NCBI RefSeq assembly: GCF_004027225.2
Contig: NC_044301.2
Coordinates: forward strand, 26,682,629-26,746,628
Origin: Strigops habroptila
Lineage: Eukaryota > Chordata > Aves > Psittaciformes > Psittacidae
Reading direction: 5' to 3'
DNA: 64,000 bases
Shown: positions 13,401 through 25,400 of the stretch, one piece after another
How the letters are laid out: every line of letters starts with the position of its first letter
How positions within the stretch are numbered: position 1 is the stretch's first letter
The notes under the pieces: model-generated
Database searches by the model: none
Told to the model about the DNA's origin: nothing
The model's input: the letters and a program-made list of their open reading frames with translations, nothing else
Made by a program: the position numbers and the translations under genes

Positions 13401-16400
13401 GAGAAAAGTGACTGCTATAGCTGAACCCAGGACATGGGGGAGCAGAGCGTGTGAGGGACTATCTCCTCCATTGGTTGACCCCCTGAGCGAAAGAAAAAAG
13501 AAAGATGTGTAATTGTTAAAAATTCCCAAAGCTTCCCATGCTCCTCCTCACTGGCAGAGCATGAGACTGACAAAGTCCTTGATGGGAGTAAACATTAATT
13601 AGCAACAACTAAAAACATTGGTTTATTATCAGCGTTGTTCTCAGGCTAAAGTTGAAAACACAGCACTGCACCAGCTACTAAGAAGGAGAAAAATGACTGC
13701 TACAGCTGAACCCAGGACAATTATTAAGGACATAACTGAGTTATGAAAACTTGGGATCAGAGATGTGGAAATATCTGCCACAATACTAGGTTTTAGCAGG
13801 CCTCCCAGTTCCTCTATATTGCCTCCAACAGGGGGATGGACTAAAGTAATCCCAAAGTGTTCTCAGCTCCCCTACAAGTACAGAGTCTGTTTAGAGTTGG
13901 CTTCAGGTTTAATAAATTAATACTTAAAGCTGAGCAGATTTTAATTAATATTTTTATTTCAGGTAGTATCTGAATAGTATGGCCAAATGAAATTAAGAGT
14001 ATTTATTTCTATCACAGCCAAAGCCACTACCTGACAACTGAAACAGGCAGAGCTCTGCAGAGCTTATGTCACCCCACCAGGGTAGCATACAAGAGAATAC
14101 ATGAGAGAAATACTGGACTGGGGAGTTCACTTGTTGCCACTAATACTGCTATTATAAAAGTCAATCCTACGTATCTGCTAAAAGTAGAAAGTGTGTCCCC
14201 AGTAACAAATAAAATGGATAAAAACATACTCTAAGTGTAAAGACTTTAGAGCTGGATTTGCAAGATTGCATCTCTCCAGCTTATACCATGCTATCATGTA
14301 TGAAAGGAACCTAAAAGAATCCCAACTTCTTCATCAGGATCCTCTCTCCAAGATCCACATCAAGATCCCAGGGGAAATAAAAGGCTCACCTAGCTTCCAT
14401 GTTTCCAACCACATGCAGGTAGTTCTTGTGCCGCCGAATTCTTCGTTGAACCTCATGAAACAGGTAACGTAGCTGCATGAAAATCACCAGGCTTGCCATT
14501 GACAGCCAGATATTGCCAAACAGCTTGGGAAAAAACAGAAGGGTGATTAGAAACTACCACAAGAGACTGCACCAGGTCTTAAGAGGAAAAGAAATGGAGA
14601 AACCAGCACTGAAGAATTTTTCTTTCACCAAGACATTCAGACTAACCACACATGGCCAGGTTGGACAGGGCTTGGAGCAACCTGGTCTAGTGGAAGGTGT
14701 CCCTGCCCATGGCAGGGGGTTGGAACTAGAGGAGCTTTAAGGTCCTTTCCAACCCAAACCATTCTGTGATTCTGTGTTCACAGGTATTACCACTCATTAT
14801 GTCTCAGATACAACTTAAGCACCACAGCATTTATAATAAGAATAAACTTGTATTCAGTCCTGTTCAGCTTAATATCCCCTGCTGCCAATGAAAATAATTC
14901 AGGCTGGCATTACTCAATAGCAAAGCTAATTAAACACCTATTAAACAGGTAATTACACAGTAGTTAACACTCCATAACAAAGTTATTTGTGAGGACTCCA
15001 ATTACACAGGAAGAGAGAAAGCCAAAATCCCCCCCTACATTTTCCTCTTATTTAAATAACTTCTCTTTAATATTTGGTTCCTAAAATAAGCAAAGCAAAA
15101 AAAATATATCAAATATGTATACCCAAGTACCCTTTATTTTAAGGCCAGTCTATTTGCTCAACTTTATGTCTAGTATTCCATACCAGCATATGAATATGAT
15201 GCATCAAGTCCAGTGAAAGCAAGATTAGCTCCATGAAAAAATCAGTGTAGTAGATGTATGTGCCTTTGCCCTCCCACATTCCTTCATGGTTGAGATCCCA
15301 GAGGTGAATTACATATCTGCAAGAGCAGGGAAATTAACATTATTCTGTCTTTTTGTTAAATAGCATCTCTAGCATTCAAACTATTTTATCCATTTTACAA
15401 ACAGCTTCTGGATATGAATTCTTTGTCCCTCCTAAGCCCAGTGCCCACTCTCTGCATGTTCCTGAGGGACATTTTAATGTTACTGGCTTCAAACAGCAAC
15501 ATTTTAAAAAGGCAAAAAGCAATGGCCACACTGGCATTACAGATACCACCAGCTGACAGATATATCATTTGCTAACAATTTCTGCATGTACCAAAAAAGG
15601 GATTATAGTAACTACAGACCCATACTTTTCAGTACGTGAGGTGTTTCCCAGGTGAGGCATTACAGTTTGGCGACAGACCCCAAATGCCAGCATTGACCTG
15701 GACTAAGAGGTTCTGCTCTACATGTCACATCCTACATTTGCACACACACATGCATTACAGATATACAGGCATGCTACTCTTCTGAACCAAAAGTTCTAGA
15801 GATCACCCAGTAGAATAACATTAAGTAACATGTATCAACCCTCATACAGCAGCACCAATCCATTTTAATCCATGCCTCAAGCTATTAGCACCCACTAAAG
15901 CTATCCATGCACTGCAGAATTCATGCTTAAAAATAGCACAGGCTAAAGTTAACCACCTTTGCCCATCACCAAATGCACTTCTGCAATTTAACAAGATAAT
16001 TATATACACCTCTTAAATCAACAGGCTATAGGCACTACCTTCTTCAACCACCATCCTGCCAAACATCAGCTACTCACCGTAAAATCACATGAGCAGTTCT
16101 GATTGTCACAAGTAGAGACTGCAGAAGAGGGGAAAAAGGAAATAAAAAAAAAAATGATATGTTAACAACATTCCAGCAGGGACAGTGGTCCAGAGGCAGG
16201 AGCTAAAGGGCTAAAACACAAAATCCATTTATTGCAGTGTATTAAAAAGTTCCTGTAAAACAACAGTCACTATAGACAACTGTGTGCACAATATACCTGT
16301 GACAAACATGAAGCTTATAAATAAATATGGAAGAAATTGTCCTCAAGCACACAGTGCTCTCAGAGCACTAGCATCACTGCTAAATCTTGTTTTTTCCCTG

Positions 16401-19400
16401 CCACTAGACAGGACGTATTGTTTTTTTCAGTTCTTACCACTCAGTGAGTGCCAAGACCACAATCCCACCAACTACCTCTCCTCATCCCACTGCTCAAGAA
16501 AAATTTGAAGAACCAAATAGTAGCAGGAATTTGAGGAAGAACGATGGAAGCACTTCAAAATAATTTCCCCCACTTTTTTCTTGAATCATACTTACATGTC
16601 TAGGCTAAGTACAAAGAAAAAAGCCTGAGTATATCAGAACTGTTTCCAGAATACCTAACCACATCTCCATGGGCTCTTATCATCTAAAAAACATGGGCAC
16701 ATCACCTCTATCTAATCCATTAGGCCCACAGTGCCCTGTCCCCTCATTGTATCCTGACAGTGAAAGAAAATGGGACAAAACAAATCCTTCAGAGGATTCA
16801 CAGGGGTCAAATGTCACCAAGATGCAGAGGATTTAGAATGAACAACTGAAACCATTTCTGTAAAACTGGTCTGATGGCATGCCTTCATCAAAAGTATTAA
16901 AAACAATACAGAAGAACTATCAAAACCACAAACTTCCAAACATAGCAATAAAGCAGTTGGTTTGAATGATTTCTTCCACCTGTAAAAAGCTGACGTGGTT
17001 TAAGCCCAGCCAGGAATCCCCCCCAGTTTATATACTGGGCATGACATACCGTGGTATGGAATACCCCTTTGCCTAGTTTGGGTCAGGTGTCCTGTCTCTG
17101 CTTCTTCCCAGCTTCTTGTGCCTCTCCTCAATGGCAAAGCATGAGAGACTGAAAAGTCCTTGATCAGGGTAAGCATTACTTAGCAACAACTAAACGGTCA
17201 GTCTGTTATCAGCATTGTTCTCAGACTAAAGCCAAAATACAGCACTGCACCAGCTACTAAGGAGAAAAATTACTGTTACAGCTGAACGCAGGACACTCAT
17301 TGAGCAATGTCTAAGGCCAGCTGGATGGCTTTTACCTCTGCAAACTGACTCAATTTGCCTTCTCCTTCAGCAACTTGTTGTAGGGGACTCCATACAGCTG
17401 CCTTCCATCTCTGACACTTTCCGACAAAATGGCAGGACCCATCAGTAAACAAGGTATATTGCTTTTCACTCTCTGACAGTTCATTATATGGTGAGGCCTC
17501 TTCAGTGCGCATCACCTCCTCCTCTGGTGACATTCCAAAATCTTTGCCCTCTGGCCAGTCCATGATGACTTCTAGAATTCCTGGACAACTGGGATTTCCT
17601 ACTCAAGCTGTAATTAGTGTGGCCCACTAACTCCATGTAGCATCAGTTGCATGATGTGTAGAAGAGACGCTGCCTTTGAACATCCAGCCCAACATGGGCA
17701 ACCGGAGTGCCAGGAGGAGCTGTGCTTCAGTGCTAATCACTTCCAAAGCAGCTCAACTCCTGTGGGACTGACATGCCAGGCCATCTGATCCACACAGTCC
17801 AGTAAACCCGATTGTCCCTCTCCTCCACCTGGCTGGAGGCAGGGCCCCTCTAATAGTGATCATAAAATTCTCCACTTCTGTCTTGTAGAAAGGGATTAGT
17901 ATTCCTTATCACTAAGAGTTGGAGTAAAATCAGCTCTTCCACTCCATCTGGGAAACTGCTCACCAAAGACTGGAGCAGCAACTTTCATGGGAGGATCATC
18001 CTTGACCGTTGTTCTCCTCTTCAACTCACACACTCGTTCCTCCAGAACTGAGGTAGGTTTTCCATCCCACTTTCTCATGTCTTCTCCGTGATCCCGCAGG
18101 TAAAACCATAGGGTGGCCCATGGCATGTACCTCCTCTATCTTCTCTCTCGAGCAGTAGGGCGCCTTCTGTTAATAGCCGAGATGCGTGTCTGTACACATG
18201 GGGAGGAGAACAGATCGTCTCTCACTTGCTTAAACTCCTGGTACAGTTTTCCAGAATTGAAATGACAGAAGGGGCAAAATTGTCTTCAAACCCCCAGAGC
18301 TGATAATTCACTTCATCCACTGTTGGTGCCGCTGCATCCCTCCAGCTCATTGATGCCCTGTAAATTTCCACCACATGGGTCATGTACTTTCAACTTCATC
18401 TGTACCTACGAGTGTATTCCCAGAGTCCAACTTAGGATAGGTCATGTCTAGAATGGCTGATTCCCTCAGGGACTGGAGGCCTTTCTCTATCATGGTCCGC
18501 TTGCCTGGGTGACATATAACATTGTCCTCATAGGGATAACCTTTCCTTCACAGCTGCCAAGAGCCGCCTCCTCCAGAGGCTGAGGATTCGTTTCTCTTTT
18601 ACAATCACTTTGTCGATTCCCCCTTCCCCAGCAAGTGATCCCAGCTGCTTGGCTTCCCTACCTTCTAGTTCGTGACCATCAGCCCCAGTGTCCCAGCATC
18701 GGAGCATCCAGGTGATGATGTGCTCACCTGGAAGACTGCCAAAATCTTTTCGCATATTCTGCAGCTCAGTCCAGGACAGGGATCAAGAAGTTACCTCTTC
18801 CTCTGTTTCTTGTACTAATTCCTCTTGTTCAGGTGTCACCCTCTTTAGTTCATGCATTTAGACTTCATCTTCCTTTACTACATGAGTTGCTTTTCGTTTG
18901 CATCTCCTCTTGCTTATAGGGGCAAGTACTACTGTCTTTCACTGGGGTTGGAGTAGCCATGTTGTCTGTTGCTTTGCCATCAGATCCAGAGACATCTTTT
19001 TCCAGAGACGCTCTGTAGACGTAGGCCAAGCCCCAACATGTTGCAGCAAGTTGTCCCTCTCTTGTATTGCCAGGACAACAGCACACCTCATTTAAGTGTT
19101 CTGCTAATTTCTCCGGATTTCGCACTTGTTCAGGGGTGAAGTTCCAAAGCACTGGAGGGGCCCACTGGCCTAGGTACTTGCCCATGCTATCCCACACACC
19201 CTGCCACTCATAACTGTCCAGCCTTAGGGAAGATCTCCAGGTGGTATTGTTAGCTAGTTGCTTAACCTTAGACAAGCCCCAAGCCTGACCCTGCTTAGCT
19301 TCCGATATCAGATGAGATCAGGCGTTCTCATGGTGGTATGGCTGTAGGCAAAACATATGCAGCATATGCAGCAGCATGCTGGTTCCCAGCAAAAGGAGCA

Positions 19401-22400
19401 GGCTGGTTTCAAGGGTACTCAAAGGATATTCCGAATCTATAAAATTCTCAAATGCTACTGTAAATAACCTGGTGGGGGAGGGGAAGGTGCAGGAGGATGT
19501 GTCCTCCATAGGTTGGCCTTCCAAGGAGGGGGGGGCATGAGGTGATGGCAACGTTACCATAAAAGTCGGTCGGAGAAACTCTCTAAGACTCAATTTGGAG
19601 TTTTAGAAAGCAGGCATTCTTTATTGCAGCACTGGGCACACACACAAATTGTTTTGCAAAGGTGAGTGCACCCATTACTTGCTATATATTTAGCATACTC
19701 ATGCATATTCATAGCTTTCCCAGGAACTAATTATAATATTTGTATTCTAATTAAGCATGCGCTTTCTTGCTGAGTGGGAGTCTCTGGTGGTTGCTGATAG
19801 TCTTCCTCACTGTGTTTACTGAATGACCTCAGTGCTTGCGCACGCTCGCAAGGTCCTAGTGCTGAGTTACCAGTTGGTATGTCCTTGCTTCTGTTCTGTT
19901 CCAGTCTCGCTCCACATTGGGTGCCACTCTGCTGTCTTGAAGGCTGGCATCCTTGGTCTTATTTACTGTCTCCTTAGTTGTTATCAGGATGTTCCTTCCC
20001 CCGTCAGCCAAACATTCCTTTCTCTCTACATGTTAGTAAGTTAGAGCAGTTTGGTCTATTCTACTATGTGAAAGGCACACACACTATTGTTAGTTTAAAA
20101 TTTAAGCCTACAGCAATGCTGAAAACACATACCAGGTCAGTTTTATGATCAATAATTCTATTGTATCACAAGCCATTATCATAAAGTACAATGAAACGAG
20201 AACCTTAACCCAGGCCCCAAAGCCGATAAACACTAAACCAAAAAATACTGGCTGCAAGTAAGGTGTGACATACTGAAACTCTGAGACCAAGCGCAACAAC
20301 TCTGAGAGCAAATAAACCAACATTGTGACAAGTGACTATTAATCTGAAACAATGAATGCTTATCACAAATTCGTTTTGACACACTCTGGTCAGATCTCAA
20401 CCCTTTGTGCCCCACATTGGGCACCACAAAGGATTATCATGGTCTAAGCCCAGACAGTAACTCACCATGCAGACGCTCACTCCCCCCCTTCTTTCTCCCC
20501 TCTCTGCACAGGATGGGGAGGAGAAAGGAAACAATGTAAACCCCATGGGTTGAGATAAGAACAGTCCAGCAACTAAGGTATAATACAAAACTACTACTGC
20601 TACCACCAATAATAATAATAAGGGAAATAACAAGGGGAGAGAATATAAAACTAAAAAGGGAAGGAAAAAAAACCCAACAATAAACCCAAGTGACGCACAA
20701 TACAATTGCTCACCACCTGCCAAACGATACCCAGCCCAACCCGAGCAGCAATCTGCCCATCTGGGTAACTCCCCCCAGTTTATATACTGGGCATGATGTG
20801 CTGTGGTATGGAATACCCCTTTGGCTAGTTTGGGTCAGGTGTCCTGTCTCTGCTTCCTCCCGGCTTCTTGTGCCTCTCCTCAATGGCATAGCATGAGAGA
20901 CTGAAAAGTCCTTGATTGGGATAAGCATTACTTAGCAACCACTAAACTGTCAGTGTGTTGTCAGCATTGTTCTCAGACTAAAGCCAAAACACAGCACTGC
21001 ACCACAGCTACTAGGAAGGAAAAACTGTTACAGCTGAACCCAGGACGAAAGCATTCTTAAAATGCTTCTATGTGTATTTAATCCTTAGTAATAGCCAACA
21101 TATCTGCCAACTGTTTACTAGCTGGCTTTAAAATAGTTCCTGTGACTACTTAAACACTGGTGCAATCTTTCATCCATAGAAGGGCTTTAGGATAAGATGC
21201 TCACATCACACAAAAAAACCATCAAGATAACAGCAAGTCACCTAGCACATTGTGCTGTTCTCATTACAAACATCTTCCATAAAAGTTAAATTAATACACT
21301 AGCTGCTCCTGCAAGGCACATTACAAGACCCTGTGCTGTCTACTGTTCCCCTGTATGTGGGTACCAGAAAAAGACTACACCTTGTTCACACAAGGTCTTT
21401 GGCTATGGGGAACCATTGGACAGACCACAGAGGACAAACAAATAGGTCCAAATTCTAAACATCCAAGTGGTGAAACAGAATGATTACCTGAGTTGCTGGA
21501 TCAAAATAAAATAAACCTGTGTCAAAACCAGTACCTGTGGCATAAGGTCTCCAGCATGGGGTCTCCAGCATGGAAAACATCTATCAGGCAGACATCTGAA
21601 GAATCTAGTCTCTGCAACTATTAAGAAGTTAGTATTTCCAAGACTGACCCGATTTATACTCGTTAATGCTGAGTCAGCAGGAGCATCAAAATTAAAAGGA
21701 TGAGCTAAGTGCAGACTGGGTCAAGGCCCTGGTCTCTGGTTCCTCCACAGTTTCCAGAAACATGTTTCAACATTCTGACATGAGAAATGCTTTGCAGGAA
21801 GTACAACGCTACCTCACAAGCTACACAACTCCACAATCTGAGGTTCTAAATGTACAGCAGGCCATTTTCAGTACCAACACCTCGAGAGCTCTTGCTCCGC
21901 TTGAAACAAACTGCTTATCCCCCATGGACTCTGTGATACTGGCAGATACTAGTCACACAGATTAGCACACGACTGGAAGGCACTCAAACCATGGGATAAT
22001 GGATGTGGCATGAGAAGCCTTGCAGGAAAATATCTGCAAGGTACAATTCTAAGATTTGAATATCACTATCATCATACAGTCTTAACTGAGATGTATGAAA
22101 CAGGATCAGAGGATAGCTGCTATAGGAACGGAGTAAGTCCTTCTTACAATAAAAAAAGGTGCAAAGATAGACAGACTGGACACTACTTGCTATACTATAA
22201 TTCTCAAATACCATATATTAAGACTAAAAAGCTCAATGTTTACTCAAAATTACAGACTGTTCCCATTCAACCTTCTCTGGGCATTTGCACATTTCACATC
22301 CATCCTTTGCAGGAAAGAAAATGCTGACAAACAATCCAGAACAAGGGGAAGCCTAACTAAAACCTGAGAAAAACATCTATATTGCTTTACTGAAAACCCC

Positions 22401-25400
22401 GAGGCATCAAGCTAAATCAATGTTTGCAGAGTCAGGAGAGAGATGAATAGCTTAGTGTGTATTTAATTACATTAAGTTACATTAACGGAATACACTTGGC
22501 AGGGTCCCTCTCGAACAGCATCACACAAGCCACCACCAGGAAGACATTTTAGTCTGCAAGATTTAATGCTTTTTGCTGAGAGCTTGAGGACTGCCATGAG
22601 GTGTCACTGCTAGTACCTCTACAGAAAGAAACCTAAATGTTTTATTCCACTTCCATCACTGCTGGGTATTAAAATCAAGGAAACTACTCGCGGTTGCCCA
22701 ATCCATATAAAGGCATATTTAAAATGTTCATGAAAGGACAAGATATTAGACACATTCATATAAGGAAAGATTAAACAGACTAGAATTCTTTTGCTTGGAA
22801 GGGAAGTCAAAAGGGGAACAGGAGAAAGGTCTATAAAAATCACAAATGGTATGAAGAAGAGTAAACAAGGAATGATTCTTTGCAGTTTTTCACTGTAAAT
22901 GTATTATATGACAGCCAAAGACATTATCAGACAGAAGATTCAGAACAAATAAAAGAGCTCTTTCACGTACACAAAGCCAAGTTAAAGGCAGAATTTGTTG
23001 CCTTTGGATATTGCAGAGGCCAAACTATAAATGAGTTCAATAAACAATCAGACAGCTTTCCAGAGTCCATCTGAGGCTATCAAACCTAACAGGCTTGTGC
23101 AACCCTCAGCTCAGGCACACCCTCAAAAACCAGCAGCTGCAAGGATAAGAGACCCTTTCCAGCAGCACAGCAAGATGTGCGGATCCACAACTTAGCTGAG
23201 CACCACACACTTCTGCTGACTGAGCTACTCCTTTGTTCATGACCAGACAGAACAGCTCCCACTGAAATGAATAGCTGGGCCACACCCTGCAACCCAAAAC
23301 ACACCACCACAGCACCAAGGAGGCAAAACTTGGGCAATGCAACACTCCCTGATAAACCTACACCATGCTGGCACACATACGATGCATCCTTCTGCCACAC
23401 CAAGATAAGAGACACACCCACCACCAAGACCCCACCTATTAAAGACACTGACAAATCTTCAATACGTTCCACTGTGTAATTACAAATCTGGCCTTGCATA
23501 TTTTCTTATTTAGGGAAAAGTAAGCTGACATATGAAACTGAACTGTTGTGTGACCAGCATCATACTATCAGCTAACTCCAAGTATGAATTCAAGATAGGA
23601 GAAGAAAAACAAACTGTACATGCTACTTGTTATCTGAACTAAGGATATGCTAACACGACTGAAATGCAATTATACTGGTTACCTCCCTGTTGCTGAAGAT
23701 TATCACTTCCTCAGGCAGAGTGCAACAACCCACTGTAACATCAAAAACATACTGACGCTCGTTCCACAAGCATACTGTTTACTCCATGCTGTCAAGGGTT
23801 CAGGAGTGCAAAAACACGTGCTGCTCATCTCAGTTGAGACACTATTCTTGGCACAAACATAGTCTCATTCTTTTTGGGAAGAAATTAAAAAGGAAATAAA
23901 ACCTCAAAGGAACAAGCTGAGGTGCACATTACACTTTGATGGACACTGTCTCCCTCTCTCTAGCAGCTATTTCAACTAACCCTTCTTGCAACATTCATGA
24001 AGCACAACCATTATTTTCTCATAGGCTGCCATTTGGTTTCAACATCATCTTACGGATTTATCCTCTCATTCGCTCCTTCAGACAAAGATTTTTTTTTGAA
24101 GGCTTAAAATCTAAAGAGAAAAAGCATGCAGACCCAGCAACTACTCTAAAACAAGGAAAGGCTTGTTTGCATCTTTGGAGTTTCTTCCTTGTAGAGTGTC
24201 CAGGGTTCAGCTATAGCAGTCATTTTTCTCCTTCTTAGGAGCTGGTACAGTGCTGTGTTTTTTAACTTTCAGCCTGGGAACAACGCTGATAATACACCAA
24301 TGTTTTTAGTCGTTGCTAAGTAACGTTTACTCTGACCAAGGACTTTCTCAGTCTCATGCCCTGCCAGGGAGGACGGGAAGCCGGGAGGAAGCAGAGACAG
24401 GACACCTGAACCAAACTGGCCAAAGGGGTATTCCATACCACAGCACGTCATGCCCAGTATATAAACCGGGGGGAGTTACCCGGAAGATCCAGATCACTGC
24501 TTGAATCAGGCTGGGTATCGGTCGGCGGGTGGTGAGCAATTGTATCCTCTCCCCTTCTTATTTCCCTTATCGTTATTATTATTGGGGGTAGCAGTAGTGG
24601 TTTTCTATTATACCTTAGTTACTGGACTGCTCTTATCTCAACCCGTGGGAGTTACATTCTTCCAATTCTCCTCCCCATCCCTCCGGGAGCAGGGGGAGGA
24701 AGAAGGGGGGGAGTGAGTGAGCGGCTGCGTGGTTCCGAGTTACCGGCTGGGCTCAAACCACGACAGTTCTTTGTGGCGCCCAACGTGGGGCACAAAGGGT
24801 TGAGATAACGACAGATCTGACCAGAGTGTGTCTAATCATATTTGTGATAAGCACTCATTGTTACTACTTGTCACAATGGTGATTATTTGGCTCTCAGACT
24901 TATTGTGCTTGATCTCAGAGTTTCAGCATGTTGTACCTTACTTAGAGCCAGTATTTGCTGTTTTAGTGTTTATCGGCTGGGGGGCCTGGGCTAAGGTTCT
25001 TGTTTCACTGTACTTCATGGTAATGACTTGTAATACAATAGACTCATTGATCATGAAACTGGTCTGGTTTGTGCTTCCGGTGTGGCCATCACCTCTATAC
25101 TTTGGGAGGTATATAATGAAATATTTTAGCAATTGCATAGCTTTTTTTTTCTCCTCAGGGGGTCAACTTAGAAAGGAGGCATTCCCTTTCACCCCCTGTT
25201 CCAACACCAGCCTATTTGCAACAGCAGTTGAGAGTTCTGAAGGTTTTGGATGGCCTTTGAATACCCTTGAGACCTGCCTGCTGATTGTACTGGGGATCAC
25301 CATGTCGGCAAACATATGAAGTGTGTTTTAACCATGGCCATCCCACCCTGGGAACACCTTATTTCGTCTGATCTCAAAAGTTAAGCAGTATCGGGTTCAA

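Larger units (their letters stand above)
6494..13719 (-). mobile_element. ERV A: ERV-L-like provirus with compound 5' end
   Basis: A minus-strand provirus flanked by a perfect 5-bp duplication, ATTAT, at 6489-6493 and 13720-13724. Left to right: 3' LTR 6494-7078, pol remnants 7480-10555, gag remnants 10556-12761, primer-binding site 12846-12863, full LTR 12872-13434, a 100-bp gag-leader piece 13435-13534, and a partial LTR 13535-13719. It lies in AMFR intron 7 in the same orientation as AMFR. No env is visible. Many frameshifts and stops mark it as an old, inactive copy. Confidence 0.93.
16991..21047 (-). mobile_element. ERV D: deleted ERV-L-like provirus with nested foreign solo LTR
   Basis: Flanked by a perfect 5-bp duplication, AAAGC, at 16986-16990 and 21048-21052. 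Left to right on the plus strand: a shortened 3' LTR (16991-17295), an RNase H fragment (17296-about 17755), a jump to the protease start (about 17757), gag (17850-20323) split by an unrelated solo LTR (19554-20112), primer-binding site 20409-20426, and 5' LTR 20435-21047. Reverse transcriptase and integrase are deleted. It lies in AMFR intron 4, same orientation as AMFR. Its LTR has an insert of about 57 bp, marking a different subfamily from A and C. Confidence 0.92.

Noticed and set aside
23086..23499. 137-codon minus-strand open frame in AMFR intron 4
   Set aside because: No recognisable motif, no splice context, and it follows an old CR1 fragment; likely chance.
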